Source: CAVYGM01 sp963768025 (GTDB lineage Bacteria; Bacteroidota; Bacteroidia; Cytophagales; Spirosomataceae). Taken from it: a stretch of 47,250 nucleotides of DNA. Made by a program: the position numbers and the translations under genes. A model generated the notes under the pieces. The model saw nothing but the letters and a program-made list of their open reading frames with translations. It made no database searches and was not told where the DNA came from. The stretch covers positions 1-47,250 of the forward strand of contig CAVYGM010000020.1 in NCBI GenBank assembly GCA_963768025.1, in the 5' to 3' direction. Positions 10,154 to 18,768 of the stretch are shown piece by piece (position 1 is the first letter of the stretch; every line of letters begins with the position of its first letter).

Positions 10154-10203
10154 GCACACAAACAGGAAAAGCGAGCCTGAGCCCGCTTTTCCTGTTTGTG
10201 TGC
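10154..10203 (-). terminator. Terminator with a perfect 20-bp stem
   Basis: The arm at 10154-10173 is the exact reverse complement of 10184-10203, with a 10-nt loop. The inner part (AAAAGCG…CGCTTTT) is the usual terminator core; the stem continues outward through AACAGG and TGTGTGC. It lies 24 bp beyond the yceI stop on the minus strand and would also stop plus-strand transcription. The intergenic stretch 9,971-10,153 otherwise shows only a 12-bp palindrome, AGCTTATAAGCT at 10032-10043. Confidence 0.75.
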
Positions 10204-10226
10204 TGTGGTGGGAAGGCAGGGCTGGG

Positions 10227-10796
10227 CTACTCCTTGGTAAACTCGCCCACGCCCCGTATTTCTACCTCATCCCCGACGGTGGCGGTGTTGTCGCTACCTA
10301 CCCCAAAAGCAACGCGGTTAATTTTTCCGGTGACCTTGATCGCGGCCATTGGTTTTTTGGTGCGGGGGTGCTCCCTCACTCCCAGCACGTCCATGTCCAT
10401 CGTTACGGGCTTGGTGACTCCGTGCATGGTGAGGTCGCCGGTGAGCGCATACTTTTTCTCGGCAATTTTCCTGATGGATTTGCTCTTGAAGGTCATGGTA
10501 GGGTGGGTGGCGGCATCAAACCAGCTGGCACCTTTGAGGTCTCCGTCCCGGCGTTCGTTGTCGGTGTCAATGCTGTTGATATTGGCGGTAAGCTCAATGG
10601 TGGCGTCCGTGAAGTCGTCCTTTGCCGAGGTCATGACCACATCAAAATCCTTAAAGTTTCCGTCCACCTCCGAAATCAAAAGGTGAGTGACCGTAAAGCC
10701 TAATTTTGAATGGGCTTTATCCATTTTCCAGACTTGGGCATAGGCCCCGATGGAGCAAGCCACGAAGGCGATTAATAGTAATGTTTTTCTGATCAT
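10227..10796 (-). CDS. YceI family periplasmic protein
   Basis: 189-aa exported lipocalin-like protein. The start is set at 10796 (MIRKTLLLIAFVACSIGAYA then Q), giving a clean signal peptide; the frame remains open upstream but adds an unlikely polar leader. The mature part shows the YceI pattern: WKMDKAHSKLGFTVTHLLIS, the GNFKDFD turn, ASWFDAATHPTMTFKSKSI, LTGDLTMHGVTKPV and INRVAFGVGSD. Family members bind long-chain polyisoprenoid or similar amphiphilic ligands in the periplasm; the ligand here is unknown. It has its own promoter (10829-10860) and terminator (10154-10203), so it is monocistronic. Confidence 0.92.
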   Translation of the reverse strand: MIRKTLLLIAFVACSIGAYAQVWKMDKAHSKLGFTVTHLLISEVDGNFKDFDVVMTSAKDDFTDATIELTANINSIDTDNERRDGDLKGASWFDAATHPTMTFKSKSIRKIAEKKYALTGDLTMHGVTKPVTMDMDVLGVREHPRTKKPMAAIKVTGKINRVAFGVGSDNTATVGDEVEIRGVGEFTKE

Positions 10797-10828
10797 GGGT
10801 ATCAAGGGTTTGAGTGCTGGTTTATCCT

Positions 10829-10860
10829 CAAATATACAGTTCTTCCACCATAGAATCAAT
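10829..10860 (-). promoter_or_regulatory. Bacteroidota-type promoter for the YceI gene
   Basis: On the minus strand, ATTG (10860-10857) is followed after 20 nt by TATATTTG (10836-10829), matching the Bacteroidota -33 TTTG / -7 TAnnTTTG promoter. The -7 box is 32 bp upstream of the ATG at 10796, in the gap between queG and yceI. Confidence 0.6.
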
Positions 10861-10947
10861 GGAGCGTCAGGGACTTACTATACCAAATAAGATAATTAAT
10901 CGACCTCCCGTTCCACAAACGCGACGGATGCCCCCTACGCTGTGGGT

Positions 10948-11892
10948 TTACTTTCCCTGCACAAACCCCACATTGCGTTTCAGGCCTTCTAGTTTGGTGC
11001 GTTTGACGGGCGATCGGCGGAACACCTCCCGAAACACCTCCTCGGTGATTTCCTCCCAATCGGCTTTGGTGAAGCCCTGCAACTCCGGCTTGAGCGCGAA
11101 GGCCGGCGTACGGTGGGGCTTGGAAAACCGGTTCCAGGGGCATACATCCTGGCAAATGTCACAGCCGAAAACCCAGTTTTCAAACTTTCCTTTCACTTCC
11201 TCCGGTATCGCTTCTTTGAGTTCAATGGTAAAGTAGCTGATGCACTTGCTGCCATCCACCACGTAGGGTTCGGTGATGGCATCGGTAGGGCAGGCGTCCA
11301 CGCAGCGCGTACAAGTGCCGCAATAGTCGGCCAGGGGGCCGTCGGGAGTTAGATCAAGGTCCAGGATAAGCTCCCCAATGAAAAAGAAACTCCCCATGTC
11401 ACGGTTGAGCAGGTTGGAGTGCTTGCCTACCCAGCCCAGCCCCGAGCGGGCGGCCCATACCTTGTCCATCACGGGGGCGGAGTCCACAAAAGCGCGGCCC
11501 TGTACTTCACCGATTTCGGTTTGGATAAACGCCAACAGTTCCCTGAGCTTCTCTTTTAGCACAAAGTGGTAGTCGGTGCCATAAGCGTACTTGGACAGCT
11601 TGTAGTCGTCGGGTCCTTCGGGCAGGCGCTCTTCGGGGTAGTAGTTGAGCAAAACCGACACCACCGACTTAGCCCCTTCCATGAGCTTGCGTGGATCGAG
11701 GCGCATGTCGAAATGATTGGCCATCCAGGCCATCTGCCCATGGTAATGGCGACGCAGCCATTCGTCGAGGCGCGGGGCTTCCTGTTCCAGGAATTCGGCC
11801 TTCGAAATACCACAAAAATCAAAACCCAGTTCGGCGGCTTTATTTTTTATCAGGGTAGAGCGATCGGTATTATTTAAGTCACTTATGGTCAT
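10948..11892 (-). CDS. queG: Epoxyqueuosine reductase QueG
   Basis: 314-aa cytosolic enzyme for the last step of queuosine synthesis, reducing epoxyqueuosine in tRNA to queuosine with a cobalamin and two [4Fe-4S] clusters. Cluster ligands are visible as C191, C194, C197 and C201 in CGTCTRCVDACPTDA, and C217, C244, C247 and C251 (CDICQDVCPWN). FVDSAPVMDKVWAARSGLGWVGKHSNL contains the candidate general acid Asp137. The C-terminus RTKLEGLKRNVGF is the tRNA-facing helical region seen in the family, shortened before the HEAT tail. It starts only 17 bp from the divergent histidine kinase gene. Confidence 0.95.
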   Translation of the reverse strand: MTISDLNNTDRSTLIKNKAAELGFDFCGISKAEFLEQEAPRLDEWLRRHYHGQMAWMANHFDMRLDPRKLMEGAKSVVSVLLNYYPEERLPEGPDDYKLSKYAYGTDYHFVLKEKLRELLAFIQTEIGEVQGRAFVDSAPVMDKVWAARSGLGWVGKHSNLLNRDMGSFFFIGELILDLDLTPDGPLADYCGTCTRCVDACPTDAITEPYVVDGSKCISYFTIELKEAIPEEVKGKFENWVFGCDICQDVCPWNRFSKPHRTPAFALKPELQGFTKADWEEITEEVFREVFRRSPVKRTKLEGLKRNVGFVQGK

Positions 11893-11909
11893 ATAACAAA
11901 CTAGTCCGG

Positions 11910-13340
11910 ATGTCTCCTAAAAAATTACTTGCGTACTTCTCTGAGAATGATAGTTTTGTAAAAAATAATTACCCACTGTTAATGAAGTCGTACGAGGCAC
12001 TCCGAGTATTTCTGGACGGAATGTTGTTCATGATGGCGCTCTATTCCGTTCTGTGTTTCCTGCAGCAACGAAAAGCGATCTACTGGCAGTATGCGTTGTA
12101 TATTGCCTGTATCACCACAACCTTTTATCTCAACGACCTCGACTACAAGAACGAAATTTACCTAACCGGCACCAGTTTTCCCATCACTTTCCTGGAATCG
12201 CTGTCGTTTGTGCTTTACATCAGTTTTGCGGTCAAACTTATTGGAATCAAAGAAAACGATCCCCTCAGCTATCGAATTCTGAGAGGCATGGTCGTTCTTT
12301 TGTTTATAGAAACGCTGGTGGATATTTTCCTGTTCCTTTTCGATACAAGCGATGCTACAAAGAGCGCTTCGTATACCCTTTTCCGTTTTGTGCTTGCGGC
12401 CGGTGGGCTGCTGGTAGCGCTACGCATACTGAAGGTTCGTCAGCCGGTGATCTCCTATTTTATCACCGGTTCCCTCCTCTTTGTCCTAGGGTGCACGGCG
12501 GCTCTATTGGCCAGTCACACCATGACCTTATTCACCCGATCGCCCGACAGTCCGTTTAGCTATCCGGTTACTTATATGCAATTGGGGGTAGTAGGGGAAG
12601 TGTTGTGCTTCACGCTGGGAATGTCGTTGCGGAACCGGGAAAACGAACGTGAGAAGATCAGGGTACAGGCTCAGCTAATTGAACAATTGCGAGAGAATGA
12701 TTCTAAAAATCAAAAGCTTCTTCAAATCCGGGATGATATCGCTCAGGATTTGCACGACGAGCTCGGAGCCGACCTGGCCAGTATCAGCATGGTTAGCCAT
12801 GCCGCGATATCTCAGCTCTCACATCGGCCCGACCAGGCCCGGGAGTCATTGAAGCAAATCGGAGAGACTTCCCGGAAAGTCATTAAGCTTTTGCGCGAAA
12901 TCGTGTGGAGCCTCCACTCTGCGCATGATACCGAGGAGCAGTATGTAACTCGCTTGCGCGATACCGCTCAGTCTCTCTTTGAGCACCACCCCACCGCCCT
13001 TCACTTCCACGCGGAGGAAGCCGGGTTTTTCATCCCCTCCTCGGTACGAAGGGACTTATTTTTGATTTACAAAGAACTACTTCACAATGCCCTACGGCAT
13101 GCCGATGCCAGAAATGTACGAATAAACCTTCGGGCCACTTCCCAAGGCCTGTTTCTTCAGGTGGAAGACGATGGCCATGGCTTCGACCTTTCCACTAGCT
13201 CCAATGGCTACGGGTTGCCCAGCCTGCAGCGCCGGGCTCTGTCCCTCAACGGCCACCTTTCCGTGGCCAGTAGCTCGCTAAACGGAACAAAGGTGATATT
13301 CACCTGTTCATTGGCCGAAGCAGAAGGCTCCGCCCTGTAA
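11910..13340 (+). CDS. Seven-TM sensor histidine kinase (HisKA_3/NarX-like core)
   Basis: 476-aa membrane sensor kinase. The N-terminal half (about residues 36-240) contains seven hydrophobic segments consistent with a 7TMR-DISM-type module and lacks the periplasmic 7TMR-DISM extracellular domain. A coiled coil (about 242-272) leads into the dimerisation/phospho-acceptor helix DDIAQDLHDELGADL with His282. The ATPase domain follows: N-box LLHNALRHADARNVRI, G1 VEDDGHGFDL, G2 GYGLPSLQRRA and a C-terminal GTKVIFTC strand. This core normally phosphorylates a NarL/LuxR-type regulator, but none is adjacent. The gene overlaps queG's promoter region (17 bp between start codons), so the two genes must use promoters within or next to each other's 5' ends. 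Input signal unknown. Confidence 0.88.
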   Translation: MSPKKLLAYFSENDSFVKNNYPLLMKSYEALRVFLDGMLFMMALYSVLCFLQQRKAIYWQYALYIACITTTFYLNDLDYKNEIYLTGTSFPITFLESLSFVLYISFAVKLIGIKENDPLSYRILRGMVVLLFIETLVDIFLFLFDTSDATKSASYTLFRFVLAAGGLLVALRILKVRQPVISYFITGSLLFVLGCTAALLASHTMTLFTRSPDSPFSYPVTYMQLGVVGEVLCFTLGMSLRNRENEREKIRVQAQLIEQLRENDSKNQKLLQIRDDIAQDLHDELGADLASISMVSHAAISQLSHRPDQARESLKQIGETSRKVIKLLREIVWSLHSAHDTEEQYVTRLRDTAQSLFEHHPTALHFHAEEAGFFIPSSVRRDLFLIYKELLHNALRHADARNVRINLRATSQGLFLQVEDDGHGFDLSTSSNGYGLPSLQRRALSLNGHLSVASSSLNGTKVIFTCSLAEAEGSAL

Positions 13341-13614
13341 CCTCACACGGCCAGAAAGAGTAACTTCCCTATTTTTATTTACCCAAATTGAGCTTCCTTT
13401 GGTTATAAAGGCACTATCTACCATGTTGTTTTGTTAGGTGTCAATGTGGCAGAAAATTTCTCCTGGCAAGTTTATTTTAGGAGTTTCTGGTAATAAGTAC
13501 TATGAAAGTAGAATTGTCTAGTTTAAATATCTGATTTATAGCTATTTAAAAACTTGCTACACTCATAGATTTTAATAAAAATAAGCACTGTTAATTTTAG
13601 TATAGTAGTATTTT

Positions 13615-14196
13615 ATGGCAGAAAATATCGAACCAAACGAAGAAATGACGCAAAGCACCTCGGAAGCTACTGACAATGACAACCTTGAAAAGGAAGTGGA
13701 AGAAACTACCCCCGTGGAAGCTACCGAAATAGAAGTACCCGAGTTGAGTACAGAAGAAAAACTTCAACTGGATTTGGCTGAATTGAAAGATAAATATCTG
13801 CGGTTATATGCCGACTTTGAGAACTTCCGCCGCCGTACGGCCAAGGAACGACTTGACCTTTTCAGTACAGCCAACTCGGACATGATGAAGACCATCCTGC
13901 CGATCGTGGATGACTTTGAGCGCGCTATGCAGTCTTTTGAGGCTACCACCGAGCTGGAACCCTTAAAGGAAGGGGTCGCGCTGATTTATAACAAGTTGTT
14001 CAAAACCCTTCAGGCCAAGGGACTGAAGCCTATGGATTCTAAGGGAGAACCTTTTGATGCTGAACTGCACGAATCCATTACGCAGTTTCCAGCCCCCACG
14101 GACGATCTGAAAGGAAAAGTAGTGGATGAGATCGAAAAAGGGTATTTCCTCAATGACAAGGTGATACGGTATGCCAAAGTGGTGGTAGGCGTTTAA
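13615..14196 (+). CDS. grpE: Nucleotide exchange factor GrpE
   Basis: 193-aa cochaperone that releases ADP from DnaK. An acidic, low-complexity N-terminus (Glu-rich, about residues 1-55) is followed by a long dimerising coiled coil (KLQLDLAELKDKYLRLYADFENFRRRTAKER) and the C-terminal beta wing. The family signature is seen as KPMDSKGEPFDAELHESITQFPAP ... GYFLNDKVIRYAKVVVG. It is 33 bp upstream of dnaJ on the same strand, so the pair is an operon; dnaK is not in the window. The 274-bp gap upstream holds no CIRCE element or other operator that I can support. Confidence 0.96.
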   Translation: MAENIEPNEEMTQSTSEATDNDNLEKEVEETTPVEATEIEVPELSTEEKLQLDLAELKDKYLRLYADFENFRRRTAKERLDLFSTANSDMMKTILPIVDDFERAMQSFEATTELEPLKEGVALIYNKLFKTLQAKGLKPMDSKGEPFDAELHESITQFPAPTDDLKGKVVDEIEKGYFLNDKVIRYAKVVVGV

Positions 14197-14229
14197 GTTA
14201 AAGTACGGAATCCTGTTTATATTAAATTC

Positions 14230-15396
14230 ATGGCACAGAAAAGAGATTATTACGAAGTATTAGGTGTGGACCGTAAGTCAGCGGCAGAGGATATCAAGAA
14301 AGCCTACCGCAAGCTGGCTATCAAGTTTCACCCCGATAAAAACCCTGACGACCCCACGGCGGAGGATAAATTCAAAGAAGCCGCTGAAGCGTATAGCATT
14401 CTGAGCGACGAGAACAAGCGCAAGCGTTACGATCAGTATGGTCATGCGGGTGTGGGCAATGGCTCGGCTGGCGCGGGTGCCGGTGGGTTTGGCGGAGGCT
14501 TCACCATGGAGGATATTTTCTCCCAATTCGGCGATATTTTTGGTGATAGCAGTCCCTTCGGCGATATGTTCGGTGGGGCGCGTTCGGGGGGCGGCCGCCG
14601 TCAACGCCGGGGTTCTGATCTTCGGATTAAGCTCAAACTGGACCTGAATGAGGTAGCAAACGGAGCCGAGAAAAAAATTAAAGTAAAGCGCCACGTTACC
14701 TGCGACACCTGCTCGGGAACGGGTGCCAAAAACGGCACGGCCCTGAGTACCTGTACGACCTGTAGTGGGAACGGACAGGTACGGAAGGTGGTGAATACCA
14801 TGCTGGGCCAAATGGTGTCGAGCAGTACCTGCCCTACGTGTAATGGCGAAGGCAAGATCGTAACGGACCGGTGCGAGGTATGCGCCGGGGAAGGCCGCCT
14901 GATGCAGGACGACCTTATCACGCTCAATATTCCGGGCGGAGTGGGCGATGGCATGCAGCTCTCCATGTCGGGTAAGGGTAATGTCCCTCCCCGTGGCGGC
15001 GTGGCCGGCGACCTGCTCATCGTGATAGAAGAGGAAGAAAATGACTTACTCAAACGCGACGGAAACAACGTGGTGTTCGATATGCACCTGAGTTTTGTGG
15101 ATGCCGCCCTCGGTACTTCCATGGAAATACCAACCATTGACGGCAAGGCCCGTATTACCATTGACCCCGGCACGCAGGCCGGGAAAATCCTCCGTCTGAA
15201 AGGCAAAGGGATTAAGGATCTTAACGGATACGGTCGGGGTGACCAACTCGTACACGTGAACGTGTGGACCCCTCAGAGCTTAACGGGTGACGAACGCGCT
15301 ACGCTCGAAGCGCTCCGAAATTCCCCCAATTTTCAGCCCAAGCCCGGCAAAAACGAGAAAGGATTCTTTGATAAGATGAAAGACTTTTTTCATTGA
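14230..15396 (+). CDS. dnaJ: Chaperone protein DnaJ
   Basis: 388-aa type I J-protein. The J domain has the HPD triad at residues 34-36 (KFHPDKNPDD). A Gly/Phe-rich linker follows (GNGSAGAGAGGFGGGF ... SQFGDIFGDSSPFGDMFGG). Four CxxCxGxG zinc repeats are present: CDTCSGTG, CTTCSGNG, CPTCNGEG, CEVCAGEG. The C-terminal substrate-binding region contains LNIPGGVGDGMQLSMSGKGN and DLLIVIEEEEN. It stimulates the DnaK ATPase and binds unfolded protein in the cytoplasm. It forms an operon with grpE and is followed by a terminator at 15484-15519. Confidence 0.97.
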   Translation: MAQKRDYYEVLGVDRKSAAEDIKKAYRKLAIKFHPDKNPDDPTAEDKFKEAAEAYSILSDENKRKRYDQYGHAGVGNGSAGAGAGGFGGGFTMEDIFSQFGDIFGDSSPFGDMFGGARSGGGRRQRRGSDLRIKLKLDLNEVANGAEKKIKVKRHVTCDTCSGTGAKNGTALSTCTTCSGNGQVRKVVNTMLGQMVSSSTCPTCNGEGKIVTDRCEVCAGEGRLMQDDLITLNIPGGVGDGMQLSMSGKGNVPPRGGVAGDLLIVIEEEENDLLKRDGNNVVFDMHLSFVDAALGTSMEIPTIDGKARITIDPGTQAGKILRLKGKGIKDLNGYGRGDQLVHVNVWTPQSLTGDERATLEALRNSPNFQPKPGKNEKGFFDKMKDFFH

Positions 15397-15404
15397 AAGG
15401 CAAT

Positions 15405-15428
15405 GATAGAATGAGTGAATGATAGAAT
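15405..15428. repeat. GAKWGAAT octamer array
   Basis: Three adjacent octamers GATAGAAT, GAGTGAAT, GATAGAAT, immediately after dnaJ. The same octamers recur at 22867-22898, 30121-30136 and 33416-33456, always between genes. Function unknown. Confidence 0.6.
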
Positions 15429-15483
15429 GTTTTTTTGTACACTCATTTGTTCTTGAAGTGATTGAGTGATGAAAGTAATAATA

Positions 15484-15519
15484 AAAAGCCCTTCCGGTAG
15501 ATTTACCAGAAGGGCTTTT
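15484..15519. terminator. Bidirectional Rho-independent terminator
   Basis: AAAAGCCCTTCCGGTA (15484-15499) pairs with TACCAGAAGGGCTTTT (15504-15519) with one wobble pair and a 4-nt loop. It sits between convergent dnaJ and the DUF2723 gene and can serve both. Confidence 0.85.
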
Positions 15520-15546
15520 CTTTGATTTAAAGGCAAAATTGTCCCC

Positions 15547-18516
15547 TCACTGCTGCATTACATTAAAACCTGAGATGTGCTTTTGGAACATCGCGTCGAA
15601 TTTCTTGGCGGCATCTTCCTTACCCGATTCGCGGCAGGCACCTACGATGGTTTGGAGAATGTACAGATCAATGTTATTATCACGCTGATTGCTCGTTCCG
15701 TGTTCGCGGGCGTAATCGAGGTTTTCGTTTGAGCGCTTGGCCATGGTTTCGGCAATTTCCATGGCTTTTTTGTCTTCGCCCAATTGGAACAGCGGCCGGA
15801 TGTAGTTGGCCGTGATCTGATCGTAGGTAATGCTCTTATCGGGCATGACGGTCAGGATCCGGTTCAAGGCATTTTTGGCTTTATCCGTTTTCTGCTCGGC
15901 AATCAGCTGCCCAACCAACCGCAGGAAGGCAATACGGGCCGTGAATACCGGCGATCCCAAATAGGTGTTGTCGTAGTAGAGGTTGGGGTTATCCAATCCA
16001 CGCCAGGCCATTTTGGTCATCAGGTTGTTATACATCACTTCCGAATTCACGTAGCCGTCGGTGGCATTGGGCACAAACACCGGCAGCAGCCGGTAGGCAT
16101 ACCCTTCAATCTGCATGTACTCCTTCAGGTTGAGGTAGTTGTTGCCCGCCAGCGTGGACGAGAAATACACCGGCCGCTTCCAGTTGTTGGTAGCGATAAT
16201 ATCCAGCATAATCAGATCTGATTTGTACAGGTCGTTCTTACCGATAGTCCAGCTGATGGAGTCGCGCAGGAAGGGAGCTACGTCGGGTTTGAGGATATTC
16301 AAAGAACGTACGCTATCCATATTAACCGGCAAAAAGAGCACCGAAGAGGGTAGGATGGAGGTCATGTCTCCGCTCGTAAGGGGTACCTGAATCGCCCGGT
16401 TCTCGGTTTTTACCAGATTTATGTATTCTTTAAGGTTGATCCCACCTTTTACACCGGGTATTTCATAGAACGGCACGATGTCGTTCTTGCCAAACATATA
16501 ATTTTCGTGGCCCAGCGAAATAGGCAGCGCCTCCGATTCATAGGTTCGCCGTTTCATTTGATCAATGTACCAGTCGGTACCCAACAAACTCAGGTTACAC
16601 ACCCGCACATCGGTACGGAAGCCTTCTACTTCCTGCACGTACCAGAGTGGGAAGGTATCGTTATCACCTCCGGTAAACAGGATGGCATTGGGAGCGCAGC
16701 TATTCAGAAGGTTCTTGGCAAAATCAACCGAATGGTAGCGGTGGCTGCGGTCGTGATTGTCCCAGCCCTTGAATCCCATCAGCGCGGGTACAATTAACCC
16801 AATCGCCGTAGCTAGGCCGGCCCGGGAGGTGGCATTTTTGAGCACACCCGCCAGCCCTTCGGCAATGGCAATGACGCCAAAACCGATCCAGATACAGAAA
16901 ATATAGAACGATCCTACGTAAATGTAATCCCGCTCGCGGGGTTCGGTAGGGGGGGAGTTGAGGTACACAACCAAAGCTACGCCCGTAAGGAAAAACAATA
17001 ACCCCAGCACCAGCAGGTCGCGGCGCCGGCGGAAATATTGGATCACGATACCTAACAGCCCTAAAATAAAGGGCAACATATAGAAATTGTTGTGGGCCTT
17101 ACTGGTTGCGATAGAGTAGGGGAAGTCCTTCGCGGTATCCGTCGGCAGCAGGTTTCCGGCACCTTCCTCATCACTTTCGCGCCCCACAAAATTCCACATG
17201 AAGTACCGCCAGTACATATGCCCAATCTGGTAGGAGAACATAAAGCCCAGATTGGTGCCCAGGCTAGGCTTTTGGCCTTCGGCCAGGCCGGTCATCTGTC
17301 GGTATAGCTGGGGGTGATTGCCCTGCGTGCTGTACATACGGGGCAGGAGCATGTTGGCACCGGGCTCATATTCATACTCGGGACGGAAGTCATACACTGC
17401 GTATTTGCCGTTTTGCTTGCGGTACATGGGCTCTCCGCGCTTTTGGCTGATGGGGCGCGACACAAACGTGGGACCGTACAGCAGCGGACGGCTACCGTAT
17501 TGCTCGCGCTTGAGGTACGACACAAAGCTTAGGGTACCATCCGGGTTGTTTTCGTTGATCGGTGGGTTATAATTGGCCCGTACCAATACCAGCAGGTAAC
17601 AGGCATAGCCTACAAGCACGAAAGCCAGCGAGAGCAACGCCGTATTAAGGATAACTTTTTCCTTTACGTGGGAATACCGGATGCCATACACCAGGGCACC
17701 GAGGAAGATAATGACAAAGAAAATGGTACCGCTGGTGAAAGGTAGTCCCAGGGTATTGACGAAGAAAATCTCAAATTTTCCGGCAATGCTGGGCAGACCG
17801 GGAATAACGCCCGAGTTGATGATGGCCAGAATAACACCTCCCGCGAGAAAAGCCAGCAAACCACCCATAAACGTTATTTTCTGGTATTTTTTGTAGTAAT
17901 ACACCAGCGCCAGACCCGGAATGGTGACCAGGTTGAGCAAGTGGACACCAATGGAGAGTCCTACCAGGTAAGCGATGAAAATGAGCCAGCGGTTCTCGGC
18001 GGCGGGGTCTTCGATGCGTTCCCATTTGAACACGGCCCAAATCACAATGGCGGTAAAAAACGAGGACATACCGTACACCTCAGCTTCTACGGCCGAAAAC
18101 CAGAACGAATCCGACCAGGTATAGGCCAATGCTCCCACGGCTCCTGAGCCCAGTAACAGCACGATGTCGCCCATGGACAAGTTTTCTTCCGATTTTCCAA
18201 TGAGTTTCAAGCCCAGTAGCGTGACGGTCCAGAAAAGGAAAAGGATGGTAAACGCACTGCTCAAGACCGATACCATATTGACCCAGAAGGCTACCTGTGT
18301 AACATCACCCAGCGCCAGCATGGAAAAAAGTCGCCCGATCAACAAAAAGAAAGGGGCCCCCGGCGGGTGAGGTACCTGAAGCTTGAAGGCGCAGGCGATG
18401 AATTCGCCGCAGTCCCAAAAGCTGGCGGTAGGTTCGACGGTAAGAGCGTAGGTTAGGAGGGCAATCGCAAATACAATCCAACCGGTGAGGTTGTTAAAGC
18501 GGTTGAAACGGGTCAT
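15547..18516 (-). CDS. DUF2723 family membrane protein (protein O-mannosyltransferase-like)
   Basis: 989-aa integral membrane protein. The N-terminal ~600 residues contain a dozen or so hydrophobic helices. The family hallmark ASFWDCGEFIACAFKLQVPHPPGAPFF lies at about residues 31-57, in the first periplasmic loop, where GT-C glycosyltransferases keep their catalytic acid. The C-terminal ~400 residues are soluble, starting near NAILFTGGDNDTFPLWYVQEVEGFRTDVRVCNLSLLGTDWY and ending in a helical TPR-like stretch. DUF2723 proteins are widespread in Bacteroidota and are thought to transfer sugar from a polyprenyl carrier to exported proteins or glycans. Donor and acceptor cannot be read here. Monocistronic between two terminators. 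Confidence 0.85.
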   Translation of the reverse strand: MTRFNRFNNLTGWIVFAIALLTYALTVEPTASFWDCGEFIACAFKLQVPHPPGAPFFLLIGRLFSMLALGDVTQVAFWVNMVSVLSSAFTILFLFWTVTLLGLKLIGKSEENLSMGDIVLLLGSGAVGALAYTWSDSFWFSAVEAEVYGMSSFFTAIVIWAVFKWERIEDPAAENRWLIFIAYLVGLSIGVHLLNLVTIPGLALVYYYKKYQKITFMGGLLAFLAGGVILAIINSGVIPGLPSIAGKFEIFFVNTLGLPFTSGTIFFVIIFLGALVYGIRYSHVKEKVILNTALLSLAFVLVGYACYLLVLVRANYNPPINENNPDGTLSFVSYLKREQYGSRPLLYGPTFVSRPISQKRGEPMYRKQNGKYAVYDFRPEYEYEPGANMLLPRMYSTQGNHPQLYRQMTGLAEGQKPSLGTNLGFMFSYQIGHMYWRYFMWNFVGRESDEEGAGNLLPTDTAKDFPYSIATSKAHNNFYMLPFILGLLGIVIQYFRRRRDLLVLGLLFFLTGVALVVYLNSPPTEPRERDYIYVGSFYIFCIWIGFGVIAIAEGLAGVLKNATSRAGLATAIGLIVPALMGFKGWDNHDRSHRYHSVDFAKNLLNSCAPNAILFTGGDNDTFPLWYVQEVEGFRTDVRVCNLSLLGTDWYIDQMKRRTYESEALPISLGHENYMFGKNDIVPFYEIPGVKGGINLKEYINLVKTENRAIQVPLTSGDMTSILPSSVLFLPVNMDSVRSLNILKPDVAPFLRDSISWTIGKNDLYKSDLIMLDIIATNNWKRPVYFSSTLAGNNYLNLKEYMQIEGYAYRLLPVFVPNATDGYVNSEVMYNNLMTKMAWRGLDNPNLYYDNTYLGSPVFTARIAFLRLVGQLIAEQKTDKAKNALNRILTVMPDKSITYDQITANYIRPLFQLGEDKKAMEIAETMAKRSNENLDYAREHGTSNQRDNNIDLYILQTIVGACRESGKEDAAKKFDAMFQKHISGFNVMQQ

Positions 18517-18701
18517 TGGTTGGGTTCTATTAGGTATAAGATGGTAAGTAAAATAGTTGGATACAAAAGGAGTTATTCGGTCAGGTGTTTAAATAACGCT
18601 GCCAAAATTAGTAAAATAACCTCAACGTCAAGTTTTTGATGCTCTTAAAAAGTGTTAAAGCTACGGGATAAGGGAATTAGAGCAGGATGGGGCTCTAAAC
18701 A

Positions 18702-18739
18702 AACTACCGGAAATCAGCCCGTGCTGACCTCCGGTAGTT
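18702..18739 (-). terminator. Terminator hairpin after the TonB receptor
   Basis: AACTACCGGA (18702-18711) pairs with TCCGGTAGTT (18730-18739); the loop contains a nested TCAGC/GCTGA stem. It lies 30 bp downstream of the receptor stop on the minus strand. The T-tract is weak. Confidence 0.6.
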
Positions 18740-18768
18740 CGTTGATTTTAAGGAAATTCACGCTGGGG

